Source: Paenibacillus sp. 37 (GTDB lineage: Bacteria > Bacillota > Bacilli > Paenibacillales > Paenibacillaceae). Taken from it: a stretch of DNA of 64,000 nucleotides. The translations under genes and the position numbers were made by a program. The stretch is from the NCBI RefSeq assembly GCF_008386395.1, contig NZ_CP043761.1:3658001-3722000 (forward strand), read 5' to 3'. Each line of letters begins with the position of its first letter. The first letter of the stretch is position 1. The notes under the pieces were generated by a model. The model saw only the letters and a program-made list of their open reading frames with translations, was not told where the DNA came from and made no database searches. Positions 19,571-28,596 of the stretch are shown in pieces.

Positions 19571-19604
19571 AAACCAGTGAATATAACTCATTCACTGGTT
19601 TTTT
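19571..19604. terminator. Terminator between convergent genes
   Basis: AACCAGTGAA / TTCACTGGTT stem with A run on one side and T run on the other, usable from both directions between the CDF gene and the ferritin-like gene. Confidence 0.8.
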
Positions 19605-19660
19605 GCTGATTCCAATTGTTATTTTTGAACGAATACACGCGTTATTTATCCCCTACATCA

Positions 19661-20131
19661 CTATCTCGGCAAATTGTAGGTAATCAGATTGTTATATTTA
19701 TCCGCATGTTTCTGTTCATCCAGAATGATCCCCCACACCGTGTCTTTATATATGCCATAAGGGAGACCAAACCATATTTTTCTATACTTTTCCACGGCCG
19801 CCAATTCACCTTGAAACGCCTGTTGCAGCCCAGCAAGATAAGAGGTGACCGTCTCAACCGGCTCACTACTTACGCCGGAAATCTCCTGACCCGTTAGATC
19901 TTTGTACATTTGCCGAAACATTTGATTATGTCCACGTTCATCATTACGGATGCTCGTGATGATGGCAGCCTGATTGGCATCAGGTGACAACTGAATCAGT
20001 GAATCATAGAAAATCTCGTCGTTTCGTTCTCCCTGCACAGCGGATTTGATTAATTCAAGTGCTTCGGCTGATGATGTTGCCCATACCGGAGTAAAAGTGT
20101 ACCTGTAACCATACGGATATGTCACATACAT
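19661..20131 (-). CDS. Ferritin-like diiron domain protein
   Basis: A 156-residue four-helix protein of the ferritin-like/rubrerythrin superfamily. Paired metal-ligand motifs appear as GERNDE, RNDERGHNQMF, GELAAVEKYR and ILDEQKHADKYN, which supply the Glu and His ligands of a diiron centre. The N-terminus is Tyr-rich (YVTYPYGYRYTF), as in some spore-associated ferritin-like proteins of bacilli. GGAGGG precedes ATG 20131. The function, iron or peroxide handling or a spore-coat role, is not decided by the sequence. Confidence 0.75.
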   Translation of the reverse strand: MYVTYPYGYRYTFTPVWATSSAEALELIKSAVQGERNDEIFYDSLIQLSPDANQAAIITSIRNDERGHNQMFRQMYKDLTGQEISGVSSEPVETVTSYLAGLQQAFQGELAAVEKYRKIWFGLPYGIYKDTVWGIILDEQKHADKYNNLITYNLPR

Positions 20132-20239
20132 TAACGAATCCCTCCAAGACCAATATGAGTTAGGGTATGCACGTAAGCCTATCAGCGTTAACCCATATCA
20201 ATCTGTCCCGGCTTATTATTCGAAAGCTTCAGTGAAAAT

Positions 20240-20680
20240 TCACTTGGTATACGTCAATATTTTACTGTAACCATAAGCAATAACAAATGGCAGGAGGTAT
20301 GACAAAAAGGTCCAAAAAATGTTCCATCCATTAAAATAAATGACATGTCCCATCATTTTCGCAACCCACTCAATTAAGGTCAGCGACAATGATGCAACAA
20401 GGATCGCTAACCATGGATTGGCCCCTTTCACTAAAATCGCATACATCATCAGGCAACCGGCAATCGGATAGATTCCAAGATCCATTGGTAGAGCAGCATA
20501 GGATTGGTTACGTGTATTCGGGAGAATGTTCCAGAAATAATTGAATCCTACATTGTTAATGCAGGACGATATAGCCACGCCGAGTGGATAATATTGAATA
20601 AGGATTGTAAAGTTCCGATGCAGAATCCATACGCCCATTATAATGGGAATGACCATACCCAACAGAATGTTTCCTATCAT
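20240..20680 (-). CDS. CBO0543-type integral membrane protein
   Basis: A 146-residue hydrophobic protein with four or five membrane helices (GNILLGMVIPIIMGVWILH, YPIAGCLMMYAILV, WLAILVASLSLTLIEWV, IFWTFLSYLLPFVIAYGY). It resembles the CBO0543 family of bacilli and clostridia, which has no known function. ATG 20680 is chosen over the TTG at 20695 because GGAGG stands 8 bp before it. Upstream on the same strand lies a small one-helix ORF (20730-20915). Confidence 0.65.
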   Translation of the reverse strand: MIGNILLGMVIPIIMGVWILHRNFTILIQYYPLGVAISSCINNVGFNYFWNILPNTRNQSYAALPMDLGIYPIAGCLMMYAILVKGANPWLAILVASLSLTLIEWVAKMMGHVIYFNGWNIFWTFLSYLLPFVIAYGYSKILTYTK

Positions 20681-20729
20681 GCATTTTTCCTCCAAAACTT
20701 GTTGCTTCTATAGTTCAAAATAAGCTGCA

Positions 20730-20915
20730 TCACTCCGTTGTTTTCTCTTCAAGAAGACGATCCACCTTATCTGTAAGTGCATCCAGTTTTTTGTCATAAT
20801 GCTTGTACGTGTAGAATCCAATGACTGCTTTGACAGCAAAAAAGAGCACCGCAGCAATGACAATGAGTAGATAATTGTGGGCGACCTGCCTTAACCAATC
20901 GTTAACTGCATTTAT
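20730..20915 (-). CDS. Small one-helix membrane ORF lacking a standard start codon
   Basis: An open frame of 61 codons. It begins INAVNDWLRQVAH, has one membrane helix (YLLIVIAAVLFFAVKAVIGF) and ends in a charged coiled-coil-like tail (HYDKKLDALTDKVDRLLEEK). It looks like a real small membrane protein, but the frame holds no ATG, GTG or TTG before the helix. AGGGAG lies 9 bp upstream of an ATA codon at 20915. Either translation starts at ATA, or a base change or frameshift has damaged the start. The ATG two bases downstream is in another frame and stops after six codons. Confidence 0.4.
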   Translation of the reverse strand: MNAVNDWLRQVAHNYLLIVIAAVLFFAVKAVIGFYTYKHYDKKLDALTDKVDRLLEEKTTE

Positions 20916-21228
20916 CGGATTTCTCTCCCTTCAAAGCAAGTGGTGTTGTATATGGTAACCAACTCCATGGGATATAATGCATACTGGCAAATTCGGAAAA
21001 GGCATGTGTGACTTGTAATTAATATCCTGAAGCTTCTAAAGAATTCTGACCTGGTCATCCTCAGCAGCGCGGAGAACCAGCCCGGCCGAATCGAAGTATT
21101 AACTTTGGCAGGGGATCAGGTAGCCTGCTTTCCGTTTATAGCATTAAATAAGGCGACATATTTAAGAATAATTCTGTGAATACTCAAAAGAGTTCCATAA
21201 TTATCTAACGAGTGAAAGGGTGCTTGTA

Positions 21229-21942
21229 TTGTACGAACATGTTATCATCTTCACCCGAAGTATCTTTGCCTTTTTGCTTTTATTGGGTATTGCTCGTATA
21301 TTGGGAAAACAAACGTTGTCTGATATGAACTTCCATGAATTTGTCACCGCAGTCATTATGGGAGCCATAGCTGCCAATCTAGCTTTTAACGAGAAAATAG
21401 AAGTCACACATCTGATTATTTCTTTAATTGTTTTTACCGGAACCTCTTATCTGTTATCGAAATTAAATCTGAAAAGCAGAAAAATCCGCCTACTGGCAGA
21501 AGGTTCACCTACCGTATTAATTGAAGGCGGCAAAATTCTTGAAAATAACCTCGCCAAGAATAAACTGACATTGGATTCCTTAAACCAAGTGCTAAGACAG
21601 AAAGATATTTTCAACATAGAAGAAGTGGAGTATGCTTTGCTCGAAGTGAATGGACAAGTCTCAGTCATGAAAAAAGCCAACTATAGAACAGCTACGCTTG
21701 CGGATATTCATAAGAAGGTAGAATCCAATCCAGAACGCATGCCTGTGGAGTTAATTATGGACGGGGAGATGTTAAGTAAGAATCTTGAACTGAATGGCAT
21801 ATCTGATAAGGAATTAATGCAACAGCTTGAATCGAAAAGCAAGAACATAAACGATGTATTCTATGCTGTAAAAGGAAGTGATGGCAGGATCTATATTGAT
21901 TATTATGAGGATCAAATCAAGCATCCCATTGATGTCGAGTGA
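21229..21942 (+). CDS. DUF421 membrane protein (YetF/YrbG type)
   Basis: A 237-residue protein with three N-terminal membrane helices (IIFTRSIFAFLLLLGIARIL; FHEFVTAVIMGAIAANLAF; LIISLIVFTGTSYLLSKL) and a cytoplasmic DUF421 domain (SPTVLIEGGKILENNLAKNKLTLDSLNQVLRQKDIFNIEEVEYALLE). Several paralogues are usual in bacilli; some are spore or stress associated, the molecular role being unknown. TTG 21229 is preferred (AAAGGGTG upstream); GTG 21220 is also in frame. The gene converges on the alkaline phosphatase gene. Confidence 0.82.
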   Translation: MYEHVIIFTRSIFAFLLLLGIARILGKQTLSDMNFHEFVTAVIMGAIAANLAFNEKIEVTHLIISLIVFTGTSYLLSKLNLKSRKIRLLAEGSPTVLIEGGKILENNLAKNKLTLDSLNQVLRQKDIFNIEEVEYALLEVNGQVSVMKKANYRTATLADIHKKVESNPERMPVELIMDGEMLSKNLELNGISDKELMQQLESKSKNINDVFYAVKGSDGRIYIDYYEDQIKHPIDVE

Positions 21943-21955
21943 CACCATGAGAAAT

Positions 21956-21998
21956 GAAAAAAATTCCCTTCTCTTCAGATGAAAGAAGAGAAGGGATG
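21956..21998 (-). terminator. Terminator of alkaline phosphatase gene
   Basis: Perfect 12-bp stem TCCCTTCTCTTC (21965-21976) / GAAGAGAAGGGA (21985-21996). On the minus strand it is followed by a run of seven T. Confidence 0.85.
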
Positions 21999-22025
21999 AT
22001 CGTAAACTACCGAATTATGGTGAAA

Positions 22026-23384
22026 TTATTGGTGCTTGCTGAGGATATCAAATATGATCTTGGCATTATCTGTGTTGTCGATCAAACCGGCGAAGCGATG
22101 ACTTGCCGGGCCGTAGGCATAGACAGGAACATCTTCACCTGTATGTCCACCTGTGGTCCAACCCGTAAACGAACGACTATTAATAATTGCTTCAATGGCA
22201 TTATCAATCTTCGTTACATCTGCACTTTTGGCTGCTTCTTTCACCGATTCAATCTCTTCCGCCTTCAACTCGAGTTTCAGATAACTTTTCAGTGTTTCTT
22301 CAACCGAAGCACCCTTCGCAATTTGTGCGGCCATGAAGTCTGGTGTCCGCAGTGCAGCTTTAATCGGGTCTACGAAGAAGTTGTATTCGCCGTCTTTTCC
22401 AAGCGTAAGTCCGCCCGTGGAGTGGTCGGCAGTAGCTACGACAAGTGTTTCACCATCTTTTTTGGCAAAATCAATAGCTGCCTGAAATGCTGCCGCGAAA
22501 TCTTCCATTTCACTCATTGCGCCAACGATATCATTATCATGTCCTGCCCAGTCAATTTGGCTTCCTTCGACCATTAGAAAGAACCCTTTGTCGTTCGAAC
22601 TGAGGCGATCAATCGCTGTATTGGTCATCTCAGCCAATGATGGCGTTGTAGCAGTACGATCGATCATCTTGTCCAATCCTCCATCGGCAAACAGTCCAAG
22701 CACTTGTTGATTCTTATCAGCAAGGAGAGCGGAACGATCCGTCACATAGCTGAATCCGGCCTTTTGGAACTCCTTCGTCAGGTCACGACCCTCGCGCACA
22801 AAATTGGATTTCCCTCCACCCAGTAGGACATCAACCTTATGCTTGCCATTAATCAATTCATCATAATAATCGTCCGCAATGGCATCCATGTTTTTTCGAC
22901 TGATATCATGGGCACCGAATGCAGCCGGTGTGGCATGAGTGATCTCCGATGTAGCCACGAGCCCGGTGGCTTTCCCGTTTTCTTTGGCCTGCTCCAGTAC
23001 GGTTTTGACTTCCTTCTGTGCGGGGTCGACCGCAATAGCAGCATTGTAGGTTTTAACGCCTGCGGACATGGCTGTTGCTGCGGAAGCGGAATCCGTCACA
23101 TTTTGTTTATCATCATCTGGATAAGTCATCTGTGCCCCGACAAGATAAGGGTCAAATACGGTTCTGTCCATGCCCTTCGTTGAAGGATCATCCTTCATAT
23201 AACGGTAGGCAGAAGTATAAGAGGTCCCCATACCATCCCCAATGAGGAAGATGATGTTCTTGATTTGTTTTTTCTCTACACTTACAGCTTGAACGGCACT
23301 TGCTTGTCCGGCAGACAAGAGACTAGAAGCCGATACAGCCAGAGTCAGCGCTACCGCTGGTAATACTCTTTTGGATAATTTCAC
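22026..23384 (-). CDS. Secreted alkaline phosphatase (PhoA family)
   Basis: A 452-residue exported phosphomonoesterase. The signal peptide ends near LLSAGQASA. Metal and active-site motifs are in order: IFLIGDGMGTSY (Asp ligand), TDSASAATA (nucleophilic Ser), SEITHATPAAFGAH, GSQIDWAGHDND, VVATADHSTGG and GWTTGGHTGEDVPVYA (last His ligand). The family uses two Zn and one Mg to release phosphate outside the cell. Start is GTG 23384 with GAGGAGG upstream. The promoter region carries repeated ATTCAT/ATGAAT units that may be PhoP or other regulator targets (see 23419-23483). Confidence 0.93.
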   Translation of the reverse strand: MKLSKRVLPAVALTLAVSASSLLSAGQASAVQAVSVEKKQIKNIIFLIGDGMGTSYTSAYRYMKDDPSTKGMDRTVFDPYLVGAQMTYPDDDKQNVTDSASAATAMSAGVKTYNAAIAVDPAQKEVKTVLEQAKENGKATGLVATSEITHATPAAFGAHDISRKNMDAIADDYYDELINGKHKVDVLLGGGKSNFVREGRDLTKEFQKAGFSYVTDRSALLADKNQQVLGLFADGGLDKMIDRTATTPSLAEMTNTAIDRLSSNDKGFFLMVEGSQIDWAGHDNDIVGAMSEMEDFAAAFQAAIDFAKKDGETLVVATADHSTGGLTLGKDGEYNFFVDPIKAALRTPDFMAAQIAKGASVEETLKSYLKLELKAEEIESVKEAAKSADVTKIDNAIEAIINSRSFTGWTTGGHTGEDVPVYAYGPASHRFAGLIDNTDNAKIIFDILSKHQ

Positions 23385-23730
23385 AATGATTCCTCCTCAT
23401 CATATCTCGAAAACAAAAATGAATGCATGAATCTATATTCATTTGTTCATCATTAAAAAGGTTATCATTCATTTGTAAATGAAAACCAAGAATTTTGTAT
23501 ACCTAAGGTAAAATAAGGCGATGTGTTAATTCTTTGCATGAGCAGTAAGTCAAACATCCCAATCAGGACAATAGGGTTCCAACGAAAGATTCACATGATC
23601 TGCAACAGAAGAGATTATAAAAATATACTCATGCCTCTATTTTTGAAGTATGATACATCATAAGTAGAACGCTTTCATTTTTTTATTTAGGTTAGTTTAA
23701 ATCCAATTTCATTTCAGGAGGCTCTTACCA
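23385..23730. promoter_or_regulatory. Divergent regulatory region between phosphatase and GH43 genes
   Basis: 345 bp without a gene. Near the phosphatase are clustered ATGAAT/ATTCAT units at 23419-23483, including ATGAAT-CTAT-ATTCAT and TTCATTT-GT-AAATGAA (23468-23483). Near the GH43 gene, 23664-23678 on the minus strand reads ATGAAAGCGTTCTAC, one or more deviations from a cre site. AGGAGG precedes TTG 23731. Confidence 0.5.
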
Positions 23731-25545
23731 TTGACCACACCAACTCCAAATTATAATGGGTATCTCTTTGTACATTTTATTGGCGAACAACCAGACGGAG
23801 AGCAGGTTTATTTCTCCTATAGCGAGGATGGTCTTCACTGGAAGGATCTTAATAGTGGAATGCCTGTGCTGTTTTCCGATCTTGGAGAAAAGGGGGTACG
23901 GGACCCGTTTCTGATTCGTTCAGTCAAGGAAAATAAATTCTACCTGATTGCTACGGATCTCCGCATCGCAAGCGGCAAAGGATGGACTCATGCCGTTAAT
24001 GCGGGGAGCCGGGACGTAATTATATGGGAATCCAGCAATCTCGTGAATTGGTCATCCCCATGGAACGTTACACTGGGTGTTGAGGGGGCTGGATGTGTCT
24101 GGGCACCCGAAGCTGTGTATGATGAAAAAACAGATGAGTTTCTCGTATTTTGGGCTTCTGCAACGCAAGAACCTCAGGAGAAAGAACGAAAGCAAAAAAT
24201 ATACAGCGCTCGTACAAAAGACTTCCGTACGTTCTCCACATCGGAAAAATACATTGAGCGGGATAATCATATTATTGATACAACGATCCTTCCTTCGGCT
24301 GGTTGTTACTATCGATACTCCAAGGATGAAACAACCAAAAACATACGGGTAGAAAAAGGAGACTCTCTCGACAAAGGAGCTTTCGTTACGCTGCAAGCCC
24401 CTATCCTGGAGGCTGTGGCAGGTGTGGAGGGACCTCAGATCTTTAAATTCAATGACAGGGAGGAATGGTGCCTGATTGTTGATCGATTTGCAGAAGGCAA
24501 AGGGTATCTTCCTCTGTTGACTACAGATCTGGGAAGCGGAGAATTCCGAATTGTCCCTGATAGTGATTTTGATATGGGAACGACTCAAAAGCGGCATGGA
24601 AGTGTCCTGCCCATCACAACTGATGAGTGCAGCCGGCTTCTCGCGGCTTTCGGGGATGGTCATCAGGTGCTTCCGGGACAATATGCCGATCCTGATGTCG
24701 CCAAGTTTGAGGATCGTTACTATATGTATCCGACAACAGATGGCTTCGAGGGGTGGTCGGGAACACAGTTCAAGGTGTTTTCTTCTTCAGACCTCCAGCA
24801 TTGGCAAGACGAAGGTGTGATCCTTGATCTGGGAACAGAGGATGTCCCTTGGGCAACCGGTAATGCCTGGGCACCGGCAATTTCCAGCCGAAACGGGAAG
24901 TTCTATTTTTATTTCTGTGGCAAAATGCTGAACGGCGTGAGTGCCATCGGCGTTGCTGTAGCGGATACACCGATTGGTCCATTCCTGGCCGAGTCGCAAC
25001 CTTTGATCACAATGGAGCAGTTGAAACGTCTGGGCATTACCATGGGCCAGGCTATTGATCCCTCCATCTATGTTGAGGAAGATGGAAGACCGTATCTGCT
25101 ATTTGGCAATGGACATGCTGCCATTGTGGAGCTTAATGAAAACATGACAAGTGTCTTGGAGGACACCATGAGTAATCTCTCAGGGCTCCATGATTTTCGT
25201 GAGGCGGTAACGGTGTTGAAGCGGGGAGGACTTTACCACTTTACGTGGTCCTGTGATGATACAGGCAGCGAAAACTATCATGTGAATTACGGTACGTCAG
25301 AGCAATTATACGGTCCAATTACCTATCAATACCCGATTTTGAGCAAAAATGTCGAGAAGGGCATGCTGGGCACAGGTCATCACTGTATCTTTAATGATTC
25401 CGAAACTGATCAGTACCGGATAGCCTATCACCGTTTTGTCACGCCACTATCCAGATTCTCCTCTGGAAAGGGCTATCACCGCGAAATATGTATGGACCCG
25501 CTTCTTTTTGGTAAGGACGGACTGATTCAGCCTGTTATACTCTAA
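23731..25545 (+). CDS. Two-module GH43-type glycosidase-like protein, cytoplasmic
   Basis: A 604-residue protein made of two five-bladed propeller-like modules. The first (about 1-300) has YFSYSEDGLHWKDL, VRDPFLI and CVWAPEAVYDE. The second (about 305-604) has QYADPDVAKFEDRYYMYP (candidate Asp base), NAWAPAISSRNGKFYFYF, AIDPSIYVEEDGRPYLLFG (modulating Asp) and DFREAVTVLKRGGLYHFTWS (candidate Glu acid). These are glycoside hydrolase family 43 hallmarks for arabinofuranosidases and xylosidases. With no signal peptide it acts on imported oligosaccharides. TTG start with AGGAGG. A near-cre element lies upstream. Confidence 0.85.
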   Translation: MTTPTPNYNGYLFVHFIGEQPDGEQVYFSYSEDGLHWKDLNSGMPVLFSDLGEKGVRDPFLIRSVKENKFYLIATDLRIASGKGWTHAVNAGSRDVIIWESSNLVNWSSPWNVTLGVEGAGCVWAPEAVYDEKTDEFLVFWASATQEPQEKERKQKIYSARTKDFRTFSTSEKYIERDNHIIDTTILPSAGCYYRYSKDETTKNIRVEKGDSLDKGAFVTLQAPILEAVAGVEGPQIFKFNDREEWCLIVDRFAEGKGYLPLLTTDLGSGEFRIVPDSDFDMGTTQKRHGSVLPITTDECSRLLAAFGDGHQVLPGQYADPDVAKFEDRYYMYPTTDGFEGWSGTQFKVFSSSDLQHWQDEGVILDLGTEDVPWATGNAWAPAISSRNGKFYFYFCGKMLNGVSAIGVAVADTPIGPFLAESQPLITMEQLKRLGITMGQAIDPSIYVEEDGRPYLLFGNGHAAIVELNENMTSVLEDTMSNLSGLHDFREAVTVLKRGGLYHFTWSCDDTGSENYHVNYGTSEQLYGPITYQYPILSKNVEKGMLGTGHHCIFNDSETDQYRIAYHRFVTPLSRFSSGKGYHREICMDPLLFGKDGLIQPVIL

Positions 25546-25611
25546 CCTAACATAAGACTTTCAATTGAATCGCTAAATCGCTATTTTATGAAGAACGGAT
25601 ACACTTTGAAA

Positions 25612-25654
25612 CGCCTGTCAGAATTCGCTTTTAGCGGTTTTGGCAGGCATTTTT
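25612..25654 (+). terminator. Terminator after GH43-type gene
   Basis: GCCTGTCA (25613-25620) pairs with TGGCAGGC (25641-25648), one G-U, followed by ATTTTT. Confidence 0.65.
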
Positions 25655-25734
25655 GTCATCCACCTAAAACAAGCCCATACTGTAGGGTTGAGGAGGGGGT
25701 GTAACTTATTGAACTCCTTCATTTGAGAATGCAT

Positions 25735-25788
25735 TTGACATCCATATCAATAAATCGTATTATTACGATATAACGATATAACGATTTA
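25735..25788 (+). promoter_or_regulatory. SigmaA promoter overlapping an ArsR-type operator with three tandem 8-bp repeats
   Basis: TTGACA (25735-25740), 17-bp spacer, TATTAT (25758-25763). Overlapping and following it: TAAATCGT (25751), ACGATATA (25765), ACGATATA (25773) and ACGATTTA (25781), the last an exact inverted copy of the first. ATCGTA-TTAT-TACGAT (25754-25769) is a perfect inverted repeat. The ArsR-type product at 25801 probably binds here and represses its own operon. Confidence 0.75.
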
Positions 25789-25800
25789 GGAGGGATACTT

Positions 25801-26115
25801 TTGAACATTCCCGCTTTTGACAGCAATAATATTAAACAGTTCGATGAACCTGCTAATCTGCTGAAAGCTTTATCTCACCCCATTCGTTTATGCATTGTGC
25901 GGGGACTGATGATGAAAAAAAAATGTAATGTTTCTTATATGCAGGAATGTCTAGATCTTCCCCAATCTACAGTGTCACAACACCTCCAGAAGCTTCGTAG
26001 TGCAGGTATTGTTGCTACAGAGCGCAATGGTCTTGAAGTGAACTATGTGCTTGCTGATCCACGGGTTGAACAGATTATAAATACTTTATTTGAAAAGGAT
26101 GATTGTGAATCATGA
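25801..26115 (+). CDS. ArsR/SmtB-family repressor, possible persulfide sensor
   Basis: A 104-residue winged-helix regulator (LLKALSHPIRLCIVRGL; YMQECLDLPQSTVSQHLQKLRSAGIVATER as recognition helix). Cysteines stand at 31, 42, 50 and 102. The spacing of Cys42 in the helix after the dimer core and Cys102 near the C-terminus resembles the two-cysteine switch of BigR/SqrR persulfide sensors, and the downstream gene handles persulfides, so a sulfur-sensing role is likely (inference). TTG start after AGGAGGG. Its stop overlaps the next start (ATGA). Confidence 0.82.
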   Translation: MNIPAFDSNNIKQFDEPANLLKALSHPIRLCIVRGLMMKKKCNVSYMQECLDLPQSTVSQHLQKLRSAGIVATERNGLEVNYVLADPRVEQIINTLFEKDDCES

Positions 26116-28580
26116 GTAAAAAAGTACTGATTGTTGGCGGGGTAGCTGGAGGTGCATCTTCAGCTGCACGTCTTCGCCGTCTGGATGAACATGCCGAGAT
26201 TATTATCTTTGAGAAAGGGCCTTATATCTCATTTGCCAATTGTGGCTTACCTTATTATGTAGGGGGATCAATCGATGACCGAGAGCGTCTGCTGGTGCAA
26301 ACGCCAAAAGGGATGGCTGATCGTTTTCGTATCGATGTTCGCACAAGAAGTAAGGTTGTAGCTATCGATTCGCAGAAGCGAGTGGTTAAGATACAGTCGC
26401 AGGAACGCGGTGCATATGAAGAAAGCTATGACGAGTTGATATTGTCACCAGGTGCAAAACCGATCATTCCCGATCTGCCGGGTAAGGACAATCCACTAAT
26501 TTATACCGTACGAAGTATTCCAGATATTGATCGGATCAAAGACCAGGTAAGTTCTTCTAACAACAAGTCTGCGATCGTCATAGGTGGTGGATTTATAGGT
26601 GTGGAAATGGCTGAGAATTTAAAGGAAGCTGGTCTGAATGTAACGCTGGTTGAGGGGAACGCACAAGTACTCACACCATATGATCCCGAATTAGCAGCTG
26701 CATTGTCACAGGAAATGGAGAATCATGGTGTGAAGCTGCTGTTTTCCAAGCGTGTTCAGGGATTCCTTTCCCTGGAGCAGGGCATTGGGGTTGAACTTGC
26801 GGATGGTCATACGCTAACAGCTGACATGGTTATTCTTGCGATAGGCGTAACGCCGGACACCTATTTCTTGAAAGATAGCGGTGTTTCTCTGGGTGCACGT
26901 GGACATATTATCGTAAATGAAGCCTTAGAAAGCAATGTGCCACATATCTATGCTGTTGGGGATGCCATCGAAGTAACGGAAACCATTCATGGTACGAAGG
27001 CAACGATACCACTTGCCGGACCTGCCAACAAACAAGGTCGTATTGTTGCTGACCGTATCGCAGGGCTTCATTCTACCTATAAAGGAACACAAGGTACGTC
27101 CATTATCAAAGTATTTGGAATGACCGCAGCCACAACAGGCAGTAATGAGAAAACACTCCAGCGTCTCGGCGTGGAATATCAAACCGTTATCGTACACCCT
27201 GCTTCTCATGCATCGTATTATCCGGGTTCTAGCGCAATTACTCTTAAACTGCTGTTTACTCCGGAAGGTAAAATTTTAGGCGCACAAGCAGTCGGGTATG
27301 ATGGAGTGGATAAACGAATTGATGACATTGCTGTTGCCATTCATTTTGGAGGACATGTCCGGGATTTGACAGAGCTTGAACTGAGTTACGCACCACCTTA
27401 TTCTTCTGCCAAAGATCCCGTGAATATGGCTGGATATGCAGCAGAGAATATGATTACTGGACGTGTTCAGACGTTCACCTATAATCAACTGGCTGATCGT
27501 CTGCCGGAGCAATCAATACTTCTGGATGTTCGCAGTGAAATGGAGCATCAAAATGGTCATATTCCGGGTTCACTCTCTATTCCAGTTGATGAGCTTCGTG
27601 AGCGATTAGATGAATTAGACCCATCCAAAGAAATCTGGCTATACTGTCAAGTCGGCTTACGTGGTTACACAGCTTCGCAAATTCTGCGTCAGCATGGTTT
27701 TAGCGTGAAAAACTTGAGTGGTGGTTATAAAACATACCGTCAAGCCCAGTTTAAGCCTGCTCCAATTCCTGCTGGAAAACAAGATCATCATGATCCTGCG
27801 CTGGAAGCTAAGGGAAAGAAGTCTATTCCAGCTGACTCGACACAGCCACAACGTATTGATCATGACTTGAATGTATGCGGATTGAGTTGTCCTGGTCCGC
27901 TAATCCAAGTGAAGCAGAAAATGGATCAACTCTCGAACGGAGAAACCCTGCGTGTGAAAGCTTCCGATCCAGGCTTCTATGAAGATGTCAAAGCATGGGC
28001 CACGATGTCAGGTTCCACCATCTTGCAGTTGGAAAGACTGAAAGGCGGTACAATTGAGTCTGTCCTTGTTAAAAATACAGCACAACCGGTATCGGATTCT
28101 CCCGTCAGCGATCCTGCCAGTACAATGGTAGTCTTCAGTGGCGATCTGGATAAAGCGATTGCCTCACTCATTATTGCAAATGGGGCCGCAGCCAGTGGAC
28201 GGAAAGTAACTCTATTTTTCACATTTTGGGGATTGAGTATCATTCGTAAGCCGCAACCGCAAAAGTTATCCAAAACCATGATCGGCCGTATGTTTGATAT
28301 GATGCTGCCTCGCGGCAGCCAGAAGCTTGGCATGTCCCAAATGAATATGCTCGGAGCAGGCCCGAAAATGATCCGTGGTCTGATGAAAAAACATCATGTG
28401 CCTTCGTTGGAAGAATTGATAGAGAGTGTAATTGCACAAGGAGCAGAGATCGTTGCCTGCCAAATGTCTATGGATTTAATGGGAATCCAGCGTGAAGAAT
28501 TAATAGACCAAGTCAAAATCGGTGGTGTCGGTTACTATCTTGGTCAAGCCTCACAAGCAAATCATAATCTGTTTATTTAA
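26112..28580 (+). CDS. Four-domain CoA-disulfide reductase/persulfide enzyme (oxidoreductase-rhodanese-TusA-DsrE)
   Basis: An 822-residue fusion. Residues 1-450 are an FAD/NAD(P)H disulfide reductase with VGGVAGGASSAARLRR and the single redox cysteine of CoA-disulfide reductases in SFANCGLPYY (Cys44). About 455-550 is a rhodanese domain with active Cys512 in YCQVGLRG. About 585-660 is a TusA-like domain (NVCGLSCPGPLIQVKQKM). About 670-822 is a DsrE-type domain (MVVFSGDLDKAIASLIIANGA). Such CoADR-rhodanese proteins reduce CoA or protein persulfides; the TusA and DsrE parts would pass sulfane sulfur between cysteines. Co-transcribed with the ArsR-type regulator (4-bp overlap). Confidence 0.9.
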   Translation: MSKKVLIVGGVAGGASSAARLRRLDEHAEIIIFEKGPYISFANCGLPYYVGGSIDDRERLLVQTPKGMADRFRIDVRTRSKVVAIDSQKRVVKIQSQERGAYEESYDELILSPGAKPIIPDLPGKDNPLIYTVRSIPDIDRIKDQVSSSNNKSAIVIGGGFIGVEMAENLKEAGLNVTLVEGNAQVLTPYDPELAAALSQEMENHGVKLLFSKRVQGFLSLEQGIGVELADGHTLTADMVILAIGVTPDTYFLKDSGVSLGARGHIIVNEALESNVPHIYAVGDAIEVTETIHGTKATIPLAGPANKQGRIVADRIAGLHSTYKGTQGTSIIKVFGMTAATTGSNEKTLQRLGVEYQTVIVHPASHASYYPGSSAITLKLLFTPEGKILGAQAVGYDGVDKRIDDIAVAIHFGGHVRDLTELELSYAPPYSSAKDPVNMAGYAAENMITGRVQTFTYNQLADRLPEQSILLDVRSEMEHQNGHIPGSLSIPVDELRERLDELDPSKEIWLYCQVGLRGYTASQILRQHGFSVKNLSGGYKTYRQAQFKPAPIPAGKQDHHDPALEAKGKKSIPADSTQPQRIDHDLNVCGLSCPGPLIQVKQKMDQLSNGETLRVKASDPGFYEDVKAWATMSGSTILQLERLKGGTIESVLVKNTAQPVSDSPVSDPASTMVVFSGDLDKAIASLIIANGAAASGRKVTLFFTFWGLSIIRKPQPQKLSKTMIGRMFDMMLPRGSQKLGMSQMNMLGAGPKMIRGLMKKHHVPSLEELIESVIAQGAEIVACQMSMDLMGIQREELIDQVKIGGVGYYLGQASQANHNLFI

Positions 28581-28596
28581 AAATTTATCACAAACT

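Noticed and set aside
20940..21210. Gap upstream of the DUF421 gene searched for RNA genes or operators
   Set aside because: No stable hairpin, repeat or open frame of note was seen.
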